A stretch of 64,000 nt of DNA, from contig SCTR01000010.1 of the NCBI GenBank assembly GCA_004297305.1, forward strand, positions 248,001-312,000, in the 5' to 3' direction. This stretch comes from Actinomycetota bacterium (GTDB taxonomy: Bacteria > Actinomycetota > Actinomycetes > S36-B12 > FW305-bin1). Position numbers and translations under genes: made by a program. The notes under the pieces are model-generated. The model searched no databases. It was not told the DNA's origin and was given only the letters and a program-made list of their open reading frames with translations. Below are positions 18,240 through 27,434 of this stretch, one piece after another. How positions within the stretch are numbered: the first letter of the stretch is position 1; each line of letters starts with the position of its first letter.

Positions 18240-19355
18240 ATGGACACCTCACCGCTGCACTCCGAACCGCAGTACGCCGCACCGCAACCGGCCGGGGCCG
18301 ACAACGCGACCGCGGTGCTTCCGCCGCGCCAGGTCGCCACCGACCACGCCGCGCTGCTGGAGGACGCCATCTTCCAGGTCAAGCGCGTCGTCGTCGGTCA
18401 GGACCGGCTGGTCGAACGGGCCTTCCTCTGCCTGCTGGCCGGCGGCCACTGCCTCATCGAGGGTGTCCCCGGGCTCGCCAAGACGTTGACCGTGTCCACG
18501 CTGGCACGGGTCGTCGGCGGGCACTTCTCGCGATTGCAGTTCACCCCCGACCTGGTGCCGGCGGACGTGGTGGGGACCCGGATCTGGCGCCCGTCGCGTG
18601 AAGAGTTCGACATCGAGTGGGGACCGGTCTTCGCCAACCTAGTGCTGGCCGACGAGATCAACCGGGCGCCCGCCAAGGTCCAGGCGGCGCTGCTGGAGGT
18701 CATGGCCGAGCGGCAGGTCTCCATCGGCGGTCATACCCGGCCGGTCCCTGCGCCGTTCCTCGTCCTCGCCACGCAGAACCCGATCGAATCCGAGGGCGTC
18801 TACTCCTTGCCCGAAGCACAGCGCGACCGCTTTCTCATGCAGGTCGTGGTGAAACACCCGTCCTACCAGGAGGAGACGGCGATCGCCGGCCGCATGGGCG
18901 TCCATCCGCCCCGGCCGGAGCAGGTCCTCACCATCGAGCAGCTCACGGCGCTGCAACGCGAGACCGAGGACGTCTTCGTCCACCACGCGGTGCAGGACTA
19001 CGCCGTACGCCTCGTCATGGCGACCCGGGAACCGCAGGCGTGGGGCCTGCCGGCACTGCAGCCGCTCATCGCCCTGGGAGCCAGCCCACGTGGCACCCTC
19101 GGCCTGCTCGCCGCCGGCCGGGCCCTGGCCGTGGTACGAGGACGACGCTTCCTGGTCCCGCAGGACGTCTTCGACGTGGCGCCGGAAGTACTGCGGCACC
19201 GCGTGATGCTGTCGTACGACGCTCTCGCGCAAGGCGTCGACGTCGACGAGGTCATCGCCTCCGTGCTCGCCACCGTCCCGGCGCCGGCAGTCCGCTCGCA
19301 GCAGGGTTCGAGCAATGTCACGATGACCGACTTCAGCACTCAGGCCGCCGGATGA
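18240..19355 (+). CDS. MoxR-family AAA+ ATPase
   Basis: 371-residue chaperone-like ATPase. Walker A GVPGLAKT, Walker B LADEINRAP (with the MoxR-typical INRAP), sensor 1 LATQNPIESEG and the lid segment ILTIEQLTALQ are all present. MoxR proteins assemble or activate VWA-domain partners, and the two following genes encode exactly such partners. Its stop overlaps the DUF58 start (ATGA). The 273-bp gap upstream, between this gene and the divergent DUF2510 gene, must hold both promoters, but no clear box was found. Confidence 0.93.
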   Translation: MDTSPLHSEPQYAAPQPAGADNATAVLPPRQVATDHAALLEDAIFQVKRVVVGQDRLVERAFLCLLAGGHCLIEGVPGLAKTLTVSTLARVVGGHFSRLQFTPDLVPADVVGTRIWRPSREEFDIEWGPVFANLVLADEINRAPAKVQAALLEVMAERQVSIGGHTRPVPAPFLVLATQNPIESEGVYSLPEAQRDRFLMQVVVKHPSYQEETAIAGRMGVHPPRPEQVLTIEQLTALQRETEDVFVHHAVQDYAVRLVMATREPQAWGLPALQPLIALGASPRGTLGLLAAGRALAVVRGRRFLVPQDVFDVAPEVLRHRVMLSYDALAQGVDVDEVIASVLATVPAPAVRSQQGSSNVTMTDFSTQAAG

Positions 19356-20326
19356 CCAGGCTGCCGGGCCGACCCACCGCGACCGACTGGGTCTCTGAAT
19401 CCGTTGGCACTCAGGTCAATCGCGCCGCGGTGCTCCGTCGTCTCGAGCTCGACGTCATCCGGCGGCTGGACGGCCGCCTCACCGGCGACCATCGGACCGC
19501 GGCGTACGGTCCGGGCAGTGAGCGAGCGGCCGCCCGTCCGTACCAGCCCGGCGACGACGCGCGGCGCATCGACTGGAGCCTCACGGCGAGATCACTGACG
19601 GCGCACGTCCGTACCACCGAGGCCGACCGCGAACTGGAAACCTGGGTGCTCGCCGATCGGTCGGCGAGTATGGACTTCGGTACGGCGCAGCGGGAGAAGC
19701 GGGACGTCGTGCTCGGCGTCGCCGCTGCCTTCGGCGTGCTGACGGCCCGGGCCGGGAATCGCTTCGGGGTCATGGCTTTCGGTGGCGACGCGCTGGTGCA
19801 CCGGCCGGCCGCCACGGGACGGCGCGGCATGCTGGCCGGCCTGGCCACGCTCTACGACTGCGCCCGGCAGGGCGGAACTCCCGGACCGGGCGCCGATCTG
19901 GCTGCCGCGCTGCGGACGTTGCCGCGCGTCCAACCGCGCCGCGGCCTGGTCGTGGTGGTGTCCGACTTCCACGACGACGCCGACTGGGCCCATGCGTTGC
20001 GGGAGTTGACGCTACGACAGTCGGTCATCGCCGCGGTCGTCACCGATCCGCGGGACAACGTGCTGCCCGACGTCGGCATGCTGGACGTCGTCGATCCGGA
20101 AACCGGGCGCCTGCTTCATGTGCAGACCCGGTCGCCCAAACTGCGATCGAGATTCGCCGAAGCGGCCCAAGCGCGACAGGACCGGATCCACACGTCCATC
20201 CGCTCGACCGGCGCCGCCCTGGTATCGCTGTCCACCGACCGTGACTGGCTGACCGATGTCATCGGCTTCGCCACCGGTCGGGCCGTCATCCGCAGAACCG
20301 CTGCACTCCAAGGGGTCTCGTCATGA
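19352..20326 (+). CDS. DUF58 domain protein (MoxR partner)
   Basis: 324-residue protein with the DUF58 core RPYQPGDDARRIDWSLTARS followed by a VWA-like fold with DRSASMDFG as its metal-site motif. There is no obvious signal peptide; the protein is probably cytosolic or membrane-associated. ATG 19352 overlaps the moxR stop and its own stop overlaps the next gene (20323-20326), so all three subunits are translationally coupled. In this conserved trio the DUF58 protein is thought to act with MoxR and VWA proteins in envelope stress or complex assembly. Confidence 0.9.
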   Translation: MTRLPGRPTATDWVSESVGTQVNRAAVLRRLELDVIRRLDGRLTGDHRTAAYGPGSERAAARPYQPGDDARRIDWSLTARSLTAHVRTTEADRELETWVLADRSASMDFGTAQREKRDVVLGVAAAFGVLTARAGNRFGVMAFGGDALVHRPAATGRRGMLAGLATLYDCARQGGTPGPGADLAAALRTLPRVQPRRGLVVVVSDFHDDADWAHALRELTLRQSVIAAVVTDPRDNVLPDVGMLDVVDPETGRLLHVQTRSPKLRSRFAEAAQARQDRIHTSIRSTGAALVSLSTDRDWLTDVIGFATGRAVIRRTAALQGVSS

Positions 20327-21291
20327 CGTTCTTGTCCGGCTGGCGGCTGTTGCTGCTGCTGGTCCCGCTTCTGCTGCTCGTGGCGTATCTGGTCATGCTG
20401 CGGTCGCGCCGTCAGGCGGCGGTCCGCTTCAGCAGCGCCGAGCTGCTGCGTACGGTGGCGCCCAAGCGGTCCGGCTGGCAGCGGTTCGTGCCGTGGGCCT
20501 CCTTGCTGACCGCGATCGTCGTCGGCGTACTCGCCTTCGCCCAGCCGGCCTGGGCGATGCGGACACCGAAGGAACGCGCGACGATCATGCTGACGCTGGA
20601 CGTCTCGGCGTCGATGCTGGCCACCGACGTGGACCCGTCCCGGCTGCAAGCAGCTCAGCAGGCAGCGCGCGATTTCGTTGCCGCACTTCCGGCCGGCCTG
20701 CAGGTCGGCCTGGTGACCTTCGACCAGAGCGCCCGTCTGCTCGTCTCCCCTGGGACGGATCGGACGACGCTGCTGGCGGCAATCGACGCGATGCGAGTCG
20801 GGCAGGGCACGGCGACCGGTTCCGGCATCGACCTGGCACTCAGCACGCTGGAAGGCGTCCCGCCGGGCGACGACGGGACGAAGGCGCCGGCGGCGATCGT
20901 CCTGATGAGCGACGGCGCTCCGACCGTGGGCAGCGGCAGGCAGTCGGCCACTGACACCCTCGACGAGGCGACGGCCCGCGCCGCGTCCGACGGCGTCCCG
21001 GTGACCACCATCGCCTTCGGGACCCCGGACGGGTCGGTCACGATCCGCGGTGAGCAGGTCGCAGTTCCCTATGACCCGCAGACGATGGCGGGCATCGCCG
21101 AGGCGACCGGCGGGCAGACCTTCACCGCCGAGAGCGCAGATCAGCTCGGGTCGGTGTACGAGCAGATCGGCAGCATCGTCGGGTACGACGTCGAGTCGTA
21201 CGACCTGACTGCGCTCGCCGCCGGCCTGGCCCTGCTGTTCGCCTCGCTGGCAGCCGCGTCGGCCATCGGTTGGGCGACCCGGCTGGCGTGA
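20323..21291 (+). CDS. VWA-domain membrane protein (BatA-like)
   Basis: 322 residues: N-terminal transmembrane helix (LLLLLVPLLLLVAYLVML), a second hydrophobic segment (WASLLTAIVVGVLAFAQPAW), a VWA domain with the complete metal-ion site DVSASMLATD, later Thr and Asp residues (GTATGSGIDLAL, LMSDG), and a C-terminal transmembrane helix (LTALAAGLALLFASLAAASA). The layout matches BatA/aerotolerance proteins that work with MoxR. Third gene of the coupled operon. A Ca or Mg-dependent protein-binding role in the membrane is inferred. Confidence 0.9.
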   Translation: MTFLSGWRLLLLLVPLLLLVAYLVMLRSRRQAAVRFSSAELLRTVAPKRSGWQRFVPWASLLTAIVVGVLAFAQPAWAMRTPKERATIMLTLDVSASMLATDVDPSRLQAAQQAARDFVAALPAGLQVGLVTFDQSARLLVSPGTDRTTLLAAIDAMRVGQGTATGSGIDLALSTLEGVPPGDDGTKAPAAIVLMSDGAPTVGSGRQSATDTLDEATARAASDGVPVTTIAFGTPDGSVTIRGEQVAVPYDPQTMAGIAEATGGQTFTAESADQLGSVYEQIGSIVGYDVESYDLTALAAGLALLFASLAAASAIGWATRLA

Positions 21292-21349
21292 CCTGAGACC
21301 GGCAGCGCCATCGGGAATAGCCGGGCGGCGTGCGGGGTAGCACGTCGGG

Positions 21350-22069
21350 ATGACCTGGCCGCATGCGCTCGTGCTCGATGTCGACGGAACTCTGGTGGAC
21401 TCGGTGTATCAGCACACCGTCGCCTGGGTGCGCGCGCTGCGGGCGCACGACCTCGACATCGCCCACAGCACAGTGCATCGCGCGATCGGCCTGGGCGGCG
21501 ACAAGCTCGTCGCCCAGGTCGCCGGCCAACAGGCGGAGGACGCTGCCGGTCCGGCGATACGCCAGCGGTGGGAAACGGAGTTCGACTCGTTGCGGCCGCA
21601 GGTCCGGCCGCTGCCCGGAGCCCGCCAGCTGCTGACGGCGGCTGCTGACCGCGGCGTCCCGGTGTTCTTGTCCAGTTCAGGCCGCCGGGTCGACATCGAG
21701 CACTACGTGCAACTGCTCGGCGCCGAGCATGCGGTCGTGGGATGGACCACCGCGGACGACGCCAGCCACAGCAAACCCGATCCCGAGTTGGTGGAGATCG
21801 CACTGACGCGGCTCGGCACCCGTGACGCGATCATGGTTGGCGACACCGGCTGGGACGTGGAGGCCGCTCGCCGGGCCGGCCTGCGCACGGCGACGGTGCT
21901 CACCGGGGGCTGGGGCTCCGCCGAGTTGGTCGAGGCCGGCGCCAGCGTCGTGGCACCGAACATCGGTGCGCTGCGGTGGATGTGGGACGCCCCGCCGGGC
22001 GCGCCCAGCGCAGCCGGCGACGGTTCCGCGCAGCAGGTCGTCGCCGTGTCGGCCGGTCGTACGCCGTAG
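21350..22069 (+). CDS. HAD-superfamily hydrolase, phosphoglycolate-phosphatase-like
   Basis: 239-residue cytosolic phosphatase. Motif I LDVDGTLVDS (nucleophile Asp and acid Asp), motif II LSSSGR, motif III lysine in HSKPDP and motif IV GDTGWDVEAARRAG are all present, with a helical cap between motifs I and II (type C1). It is close to phosphoglycolate phosphatase and beta-phosphoglucomutase families; the substrate is not predictable. It lies 58 bp after the VWA gene and may be the tail of that operon. Confidence 0.85.
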   Translation: MTWPHALVLDVDGTLVDSVYQHTVAWVRALRAHDLDIAHSTVHRAIGLGGDKLVAQVAGQQAEDAAGPAIRQRWETEFDSLRPQVRPLPGARQLLTAAADRGVPVFLSSSGRRVDIEHYVQLLGAEHAVVGWTTADDASHSKPDPELVEIALTRLGTRDAIMVGDTGWDVEAARRAGLRTATVLTGGWGSAELVEAGASVVAPNIGALRWMWDAPPGAPSAAGDGSAQQVVAVSAGRTP

Positions 22070-22175
22070 CCGGGCCCGAGTACCCAGCAATCGGAGAACC
22101 ACTTGCAGCACCGGTGAAACGCCACCGTGGTGAGCGGCGCCGGGCCGGGCAGTTCCGTGGTGAACAGCGCCGCTG

Positions 22176-22433
22176 CTAGTGGTGGCGGAGCGCGTCGATA
22201 AGTTGGCCCTTCGACATGCTGGCGCGACCGGGGATCCCGACCCGCTTCGCCCGCTCGTACAACTCCTTCTTCGTCATGTCGTCGTAGGCGCCGGCTCGAC
22301 CGCCACGCCTGGCCACGGCAGATCGGGAACTTGCCGCCGATGCGTTCGAGATCCGTGCGGCCTTCTGTTTGCTCATGCCCTCCTTCCGCAACGCCTCGTA
22401 CTGTTCGGTGTCCTTGAGGCTCGCGTTCGGCAT
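22176..22433 (-). CDS. Small Rho-N-domain (SAP-like) protein, DUF7218 type
   Basis: 85 residues from ATG 22433, which follows GAGGAGGAT. The N-terminal half (LKDTEQYEALRKEGMSKQKA) is the DUF7218-like helical segment. The C-terminal half (YDDMTKKELYERAKRVGIPG then MSKGQLIDALRHH) is a Rho termination factor N-terminal-like nucleic-acid-binding module. The protein is basic and probably binds DNA or RNA. Function is unknown; similar small proteins are common in actinomycetes, often stress-related. Confidence 0.8.
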   Translation of the reverse strand: MPNASLKDTEQYEALRKEGMSKQKAARISNASAASSRSAVARRGGRAGAYDDMTKKELYERAKRVGIPGRASMSKGQLIDALRHH

Positions 22434-22588
22434 ACCGATCCTCCTCGCTGGTCGATAGGCGACGTGCCCGGGCGAGTTGGGTCCCGTCGTCGTCTCCGGT
22501 GCGGCGCTGCGTCGGCTGATGGGCGCGGCATACCCGTCCTCAGCTCGTCCTATCCGAACTGGCCTGAGTAGGAGGCCACCGTCCCGGC

Positions 22589-24118
22589 ATGTCATCATGT
22601 GAGGACATGACTGTGGGCGGGAGGATGATGACGGAGTCCCGAACGCTCACACCGTCCCGAGCACCATCACAATCTCGGGCGCTGCTGCCGACTCTCGTCT
22701 TCGTCACCCTGGTCGTCTCGATCATCTCGAGCCTTGGGGCACCGCTCATCCCGACGATCGCGACCGAAACCGGCGTCTCCCTGGCGACCGCGCAGTGGAT
22801 CCTCACGGTGACCCTGTTGGTCGGCGCCATCGCCACCCCGATTCTCGGTCGGCTCGGCGACGGCCGGCGACGACGCGAAGCGGCGCTGACCGCACTCGTC
22901 CTCGTCGTCGTCGGCGCGGTGCTCGCCGCGCTTCCGCTGTCGTTCGCGGCGTTGATCGCCGGCCGTGGCCTGATGGGCGTCGGGCTGGCCCTGACCCCGC
23001 TGGCGATGGCAGCTGCGCGCGACGCGATCGCCGGCCAACGGGGACGGCGCGCCATCGCGATGCTGTCGGTGTCGACCGCCACCGGGATCGGCCTGGGCTA
23101 CCCGCTGACGAGCCTGGTCGCCGAGGTCTGGTCCTTCCGGGCCGCGTTCTGGTTCGGCGCTGCGATCGCCGCCGTCGCCCTGGTCGCGGCAATTCCGACG
23201 TTCCCACGGACGCCCGACCGGCCGCCGCGTCGGTTGGATCTCGTCAGCTGCCTGCTCGTGGCACCCGGACTGGCTCTGCTGCTGCTGGCGATGAGCCAGT
23301 ACGGCACCTGGACCGGCCAGGCGGTCGCGGTGATCGCCGCGACAGCGCTCGTGTTGCTTGCAGCGTGGATCGTCCGAGAGGTCCACTCGGCCGCCCCGCT
23401 GGTGAACCTGCGGCTGGTGATCCTGCCCGGAGTTCTCGCCGCGGACCTGATCGGGTTCTTCGGGACGTTCGGTGTCTACACCACGATGACCGTGTCGATC
23501 CGCTTCGTGCAGACGCCGACCGATGCTGGCTACGGGTTCGGTCAATCGGTCTTCGTCGCCGGCCTCACGCTGGTCCCGCTGTCGGTGTTCACCGTGGCGG
23601 CCAACCGGTTGACCGGTCCGCTGGCGCGCCGGTTCGGTCCCGACCTGATCCTGCCGTTGGGCTGTTTCCTGTTCGCCGCCGCCGGCGCCACGTTCCTGCT
23701 GGCACACAGCAGCCTGTGGCAGATCTTCCTCATCATGGGTATCGGTGGGCTCGCCATGGGCTGCACCTCGACGGCGATGCCCGGCCTCATCGTGCGTTCC
23801 GTGCCGGCGGACGAGACCAGCAGCGCGATGAGCTTCAACCAGGTGCTGCGTTTCCTCGGTGGCGCGGTCGGCAGCGCGTTGACGGCGACCGTGCTGGAGA
23901 ACCACACGCCGGTGGGCGCCCACCTGCCGACGCTGGACGGGTACGTGGTGATCGTCTGGACGTCCATGATCTCGCTCGTGCTGGCCGGTATCGTCGCCGC
24001 CGTTCTGCAACGACGAGCCCGCGGTCACGACGTCGACCGCGCCGACGCAGCGCTCCTCGAGGAGGAGAGCATGGCCGACGCTTATCCCATCGGCGCCCCG
24101 CGGACGAACGAGACCTGA
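22589..24118 (+). CDS. MFS transporter, DHA2-like multidrug efflux family
   Basis: About 509 residues with roughly 14 hydrophobic helices. Motif A between helices 2 and 3 is GRLGDGRRRREA, and helix 5 has the antiporter motif C-like GIGLGYPLTSLVAE. Three in-frame ATGs exist (22589, 22607, 22625/22628); 22589 has the best AGGAGG but at long spacing, so the start is uncertain by up to 13 residues. It is probably a proton-driven exporter. The stop overlaps the start of the TetR regulator gene (TGATG), so regulator and pump are co-transcribed. Confidence 0.9.
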   Translation: MSSCEDMTVGGRMMTESRTLTPSRAPSQSRALLPTLVFVTLVVSIISSLGAPLIPTIATETGVSLATAQWILTVTLLVGAIATPILGRLGDGRRRREAALTALVLVVVGAVLAALPLSFAALIAGRGLMGVGLALTPLAMAAARDAIAGQRGRRAIAMLSVSTATGIGLGYPLTSLVAEVWSFRAAFWFGAAIAAVALVAAIPTFPRTPDRPPRRLDLVSCLLVAPGLALLLLAMSQYGTWTGQAVAVIAATALVLLAAWIVREVHSAAPLVNLRLVILPGVLAADLIGFFGTFGVYTTMTVSIRFVQTPTDAGYGFGQSVFVAGLTLVPLSVFTVAANRLTGPLARRFGPDLILPLGCFLFAAAGATFLLAHSSLWQIFLIMGIGGLAMGCTSTAMPGLIVRSVPADETSSAMSFNQVLRFLGGAVGSALTATVLENHTPVGAHLPTLDGYVVIVWTSMISLVLAGIVAAVLQRRARGHDVDRADAALLEEESMADAYPIGAPRTNET

Positions 24119-24714
24119 TGGCCGTCCGAGGCGAGGCCCGTCAGACCCTGCTGGCCGCCGCGAGGACGATGTTCGCCGAACGCGGCTACGACAGGACGAC
24201 CACCCGAGACATCGCGGCGTCTGCGGGCGTGGACGCCACCTTGATCACCCGCTACTTCGGGAGCAAGGCCAAGCTGTATCTGGCGGCGCTGCAGTTGGAC
24301 CTCGCCAGCGGGCCGCCGCCGGACCTGCTGTACCCGGGCCGCATCGCCACGACGCTCGACCGGGTGGGCACGGCGGGGCCTGGACCGCTGCTGCGGGCCG
24401 CGACGCATCCGCAGAGCGACGAGACGATCGCCAGGATCGCCCGTGAGGTCCTCACCGCCCGGATGGTGGAGCCGCTCGCGCAACGATTCGAGCGGGACGG
24501 GCTCGATCAGCCTCGGCTGCGAGCGGAAATCGCTGTCGCCGCCTTCGCGGGCATCACCTTGGGGCGGACGTCGGGGATGTTTCCGGAGCTGGCGGACATG
24601 CCCAATGCCGCGCTGTCCGAGGTGATCGAGATCGTGCTGTCCTCGGTCGCCTCTCCCTGGGTCGCCCCCGAGCCGACCGAGGACGCCGGGGAGCCCGTCA
24701 CGGCACCACGGTGA
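24118..24714 (+). CDS. TetR-family transcriptional regulator
   Basis: 198 residues. The N-terminal helix-turn-helix has TMFAERGYDRTTTRDIAASA and VDATLITRYFGSKAKLYLAA, the canonical TetR signature; the rest is the helical ligand domain with a C-terminal segment typical of the TetR_C_33-like group. It is translationally coupled to the MFS pump gene and is therefore most likely its local repressor, sensing an exported compound. Its last 17 bases overlap the 3' end of the convergent alcohol dehydrogenase gene. Confidence 0.9.
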   Translation: MAVRGEARQTLLAAARTMFAERGYDRTTTRDIAASAGVDATLITRYFGSKAKLYLAALQLDLASGPPPDLLYPGRIATTLDRVGTAGPGPLLRAATHPQSDETIARIAREVLTARMVEPLAQRFERDGLDQPRLRAEIAVAAFAGITLGRTSGMFPELADMPNAALSEVIEIVLSSVASPWVAPEPTEDAGEPVTAPR

Positions 24715-25777
24715 CGTGGATGGCGTCCTGCCCGTCGACCTCGCCGGCCAGGATCCGCACGGCCAAGTCCACATCGTCCAGGCCGATGCGATGGGTGTGC
24801 AGCGCCGACAGGTCGTGCCGGCCGGACGCGAGTACGGCGACTGCCTGGGCGAACGCGGCCGACTCCGCGCCCAGGGCGGTCTTGACGGTGAGTTCCTTGC
24901 GGAGCAGGTCGTCTGCCGGCAGACCGGCCTCGCCGTGGCGTGCGACGTACATGACCGTCCCACCGCGACCAGTCGCGGCCACCGCCAGCCGCAACGCGTC
25001 CGGCGCCGGAGTGAAGTCGAAGGCACGATGCACGCCACGGCCGCCGGTGATGTCCAGCACGGCATCCGCGACGTCGAGGTCCTCCAGCACGTCAGTCGCG
25101 CCCAGGGATCGCGCGATGTCGAACTTCCGGCCGTCGCGTTCCCGGCCGGCGACGATGATGCGGCCGGCACCGGCTTCCTTGAGGGCGATGATGCTGGCCA
25201 GGCCACGCTGGCCCGGACCGATCACCAGGACGTCCTCACCGCGCTGCGTCCCGCCGACGTCGATGGTCCACGACAGCGCCGCGGCGAGCGGATTGAAGAA
25301 CACCGCGTCGGCGATCTCGACGTGCGCCGGCATCGGATGCAGCACCGTGCCGGGCAGCACGACCAGGTAGTCGGCGTACGCACCCCACAGCGACGGTGCG
25401 CGGTCGATCGGCAGGTACGAATACACCTGCCGGTCCGGGCACTGGTGGCGCTGGCCGGCCGCACAGCGAGGGCAGACCCCGCAGGATGCGGTGGGCTCCA
25501 CCGCGACCCGGTCGCCGACCGAAACTCCCCAGCCGGGCGACGCGTCGGGGCTGAGCCGTTCGATGACGCCGACCGGTTCGTGACCGAGGACCATCGGGTA
25601 CGGCGGCGGCTGACCGGCGGCGCCGGCCAGCCCTCGGTACTGGTGCACGTCGGTGCCGCACATCCCCCCGCCTTCGATGCGGACGAGGGCGGCGCCGGCG
25701 GGGAGTTCGTCCGGTATCGCGATGCGGCGAAGCTGCAGCCGGCGAGGACCCTCCAGGACCGCGGCACGAGAACTCAC
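24698..25777 (-). CDS. Zinc-dependent alcohol dehydrogenase family protein
   Basis: 359-residue medium-chain dehydrogenase. GTG 25777 has an AAAGGAG site at eight bases; in-frame sequence upstream is not credible. Catalytic zinc ligands are in GGMCGTDVHQY and VLGHEPVG, the structural zinc cysteines in CGVCPRCAAGQRHQC, and the nucleotide-binding glycine motif in VIGPGQRGLASI (GxGxxG variant). It oxidises an alcohol or polyol with NAD(P); the substrate is not predictable. Tail-to-tail overlap with the tetR gene. Confidence 0.9.
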   Translation of the reverse strand: MSSRAAVLEGPRRLQLRRIAIPDELPAGAALVRIEGGGMCGTDVHQYRGLAGAAGQPPPYPMVLGHEPVGVIERLSPDASPGWGVSVGDRVAVEPTASCGVCPRCAAGQRHQCPDRQVYSYLPIDRAPSLWGAYADYLVVLPGTVLHPMPAHVEIADAVFFNPLAAALSWTIDVGGTQRGEDVLVIGPGQRGLASIIALKEAGAGRIIVAGRERDGRKFDIARSLGATDVLEDLDVADAVLDITGGRGVHRAFDFTPAPDALRLAVAATGRGGTVMYVARHGEAGLPADDLLRKELTVKTALGAESAAFAQAVAVLASGRHDLSALHTHRIGLDDVDLAVRILAGEVDGQDAIHVTVVP

Positions 25778-25933
25778 CGAGTACTCCTTTCGTGACAGCG
25801 CCACCGGGTCGCCGGCAGCCTCGGCGCAGCCGGAGTCCTCGGACTGGACGGCCAACGGCGTATCCCGGGTAGACGGCCGTGCCGGGCGATGGTACGAATC
25901 GGGTCGTCAGTCAGCTCGACGGAGGTGGTTGGC

Positions 25934-26221
25934 ATGGGCCCCGAGCACCGGTCGGTGACCGACCTGTTCGCGGACGAGGTGGAAGGTGTCGACCCGACCG
26001 ATCCGGTGTCGTGGTCGCTTCGGACGAAGGAGGCCCGGATGGAGACCAGCGGAGAACGCGCTGCCGACCAGGACGCGTTGCCGGCGGCAGAACCGCAACC
26101 GGACGCCGTCCCGCTGGTGATCGACGCCACGACGAACCCCGACGACCTGCCGATCCACGTCAACGACCAGCCCCCGGTCCATTTCAACAGCGACGTCGGC
26201 GGCATCCGCGTTACGCCGTAA
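25934..26221 (+). CDS. Small acidic hypothetical protein
   Basis: 95 residues from ATG 25934, which has a good GGAGGTGG site. Rich in Asp, Glu, Pro and Ala, with no transmembrane segment or signal peptide. The C-terminal portion (VPLVIDATTNPDDLPIHVN then PVHFNSDVGGIRVTP) looks like short beta strands. I do not recognise a family. An opposing reading frame covers the same DNA, but the ribosome site and codon pattern favour this one. Confidence 0.5.
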   Translation: MGPEHRSVTDLFADEVEGVDPTDPVSWSLRTKEARMETSGERAADQDALPAAEPQPDAVPLVIDATTNPDDLPIHVNDQPPVHFNSDVGGIRVTP

Positions 26222-26308
26222 CCCGGCCGTCCCTTCCCATCATCGCTGGCTCGCCCCGGTCCGGCTGCGGTTCGAACGGGCGCGACGAGGTCGTCATTTC
26301 GGAGTTTC

Positions 26309-26701
26309 ATGCAGTTCAACCACGTGGCCGTACGCATAGATCCGGCCCATTTCGAGTTGATCGTCGACATGCTGGTCGCCCGGTTGGGATTCGTCGAACT
26401 GCGTAGGATCGACCGAGCAATCTGGTTGCGTCAGCCGGGGACGAACATCGACCTGCAGCTGACCCACAGCACGACCTCGAACCGTGACGACGACAAGCGG
26501 CGCTCCCAGGTGTCCTTCCTCAGCTTGCAACCCCGGCAGGATCTCGACGACCTCGTCGGTTGGCTCGGCGAGCGTGGTCTGCCGGCCACGGTCGGGGTCT
26601 ACTCCGATCGCGAGTTCTATCTGGATGCGCCGGCGGCGTTCGTCGACTTCGTCATCGAAGCGATGCGACCCGAACTCGCGGAGTACGACGTTCAGGTCTG
26701 A
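26309..26701 (+). CDS. VOC/glyoxalase-like domain protein
   Basis: 130-residue protein with one VOC-like fold: first strand MQFNHVAVRI, helix DPAHFELIVDMLVARLGFVE, then RAIWLRQPGTNIDLQL and the closing strand FYLDAPAAFVDFVIE. Potential metal ligands are His5 and residues on later strands, but a full His/Glu set is not clear, so catalysis is uncertain. GGAG lies four bases before the ATG. Stand-alone gene. Confidence 0.65.
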   Translation: MQFNHVAVRIDPAHFELIVDMLVARLGFVELRRIDRAIWLRQPGTNIDLQLTHSTTSNRDDDKRRSQVSFLSLQPRQDLDDLVGWLGERGLPATVGVYSDREFYLDAPAAFVDFVIEAMRPELAEYDVQV

Positions 26702-26763
26702 CCGCGCAACCCTCAGCCGAGGCTTCCGCCGGCTCCACTGACGGAACCGAGCTCGGCTGGACC

Positions 26764-27213
26764 TCAAACCTCGCTGCGCCGCGAGGTGCGGCGGGCGCAG
26801 CGATGCGAGGAGACGCCGAGGATCACCAGAGTCATCGCCGGGACTGCCATGACTCCTTGGAGTACATCCGGGCCGACGAACGGGATCTACACGACGAGCT
26901 CGACCAGCAGCAGGACACCGGAGCCGACGGCGGCCAAACCCAGCCGGGTGGAACGCCGCCACGCCATGACCGCCGTGATCGCACACGGCAGGGCGACGCT
27001 GGCGGCGAGCCACATTCCGGGCACGACCCACGAGGTGAGGCCCAAGGGTTCGAGGTCGCTGACTGGAGGAGTGAAGGTGCCAGTGACGAGCTGCACCGAT
27101 CCCGCAACCGCGGCAACGCTGGTGGCCGCTGCGGTGATGCCGAGAGTGCGGCGCCATCGCGGCAGCGCCACAGCACGGTCAGGGGTTGCCGGCACCTTCA
27201 GCACAGTGTTCAT
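26764..27213 (-). pseudogene. Small membrane protein gene interrupted by an in-frame TAG
   Basis: From ATG 27213 (GGAGGGATGG site) the frame encodes an integral membrane protein with helices GITAAATSVAAVAGSVQLVTG, WLAASVALPCAITAVMAW and LAAVGSGVLLLVELVV, then TAG at 26887-26889. Past the stop the same frame continues with IPFVGPDVLQGVMAV and AMTLVILGV, a further plausible helix, to TGA at 26764. The sequence VELVV-stop-IPFVG looks like VELVVQIPFVG with CAG changed to TAG. Most likely a recent nonsense mutation giving a 108-residue product without its last helix; read-through or a sequencing error are alternatives. Confidence 0.7.
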
Positions 27214-27434
27214 CTCGCCATCCCTCCGGTTTCCGATCGTCGATGGCGACGGTCGCCGCATTGCAGCGGCCGATCACCGGGCGATACCAACGGGCAGCCT
27301 TACTGACCTCAGGCTGGATCGGCCAACCAGAGCCGAGTAGGGCCAGAAGGCCCATGGCCCAAGGTCGCCTCCGCCACCGGTCCCGGATGAGCAGGCGACG
27401 TGACAACTGGGCGACGACGGCGACAGTGCCTTCG

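Noticed and set aside
25774-26370. A 198-codon minus-strand gene opposite the small acidic protein
   Set aside because: No ribosome site or recognisable domain; the plus-strand frame has a GGAGG site and better codon structure.
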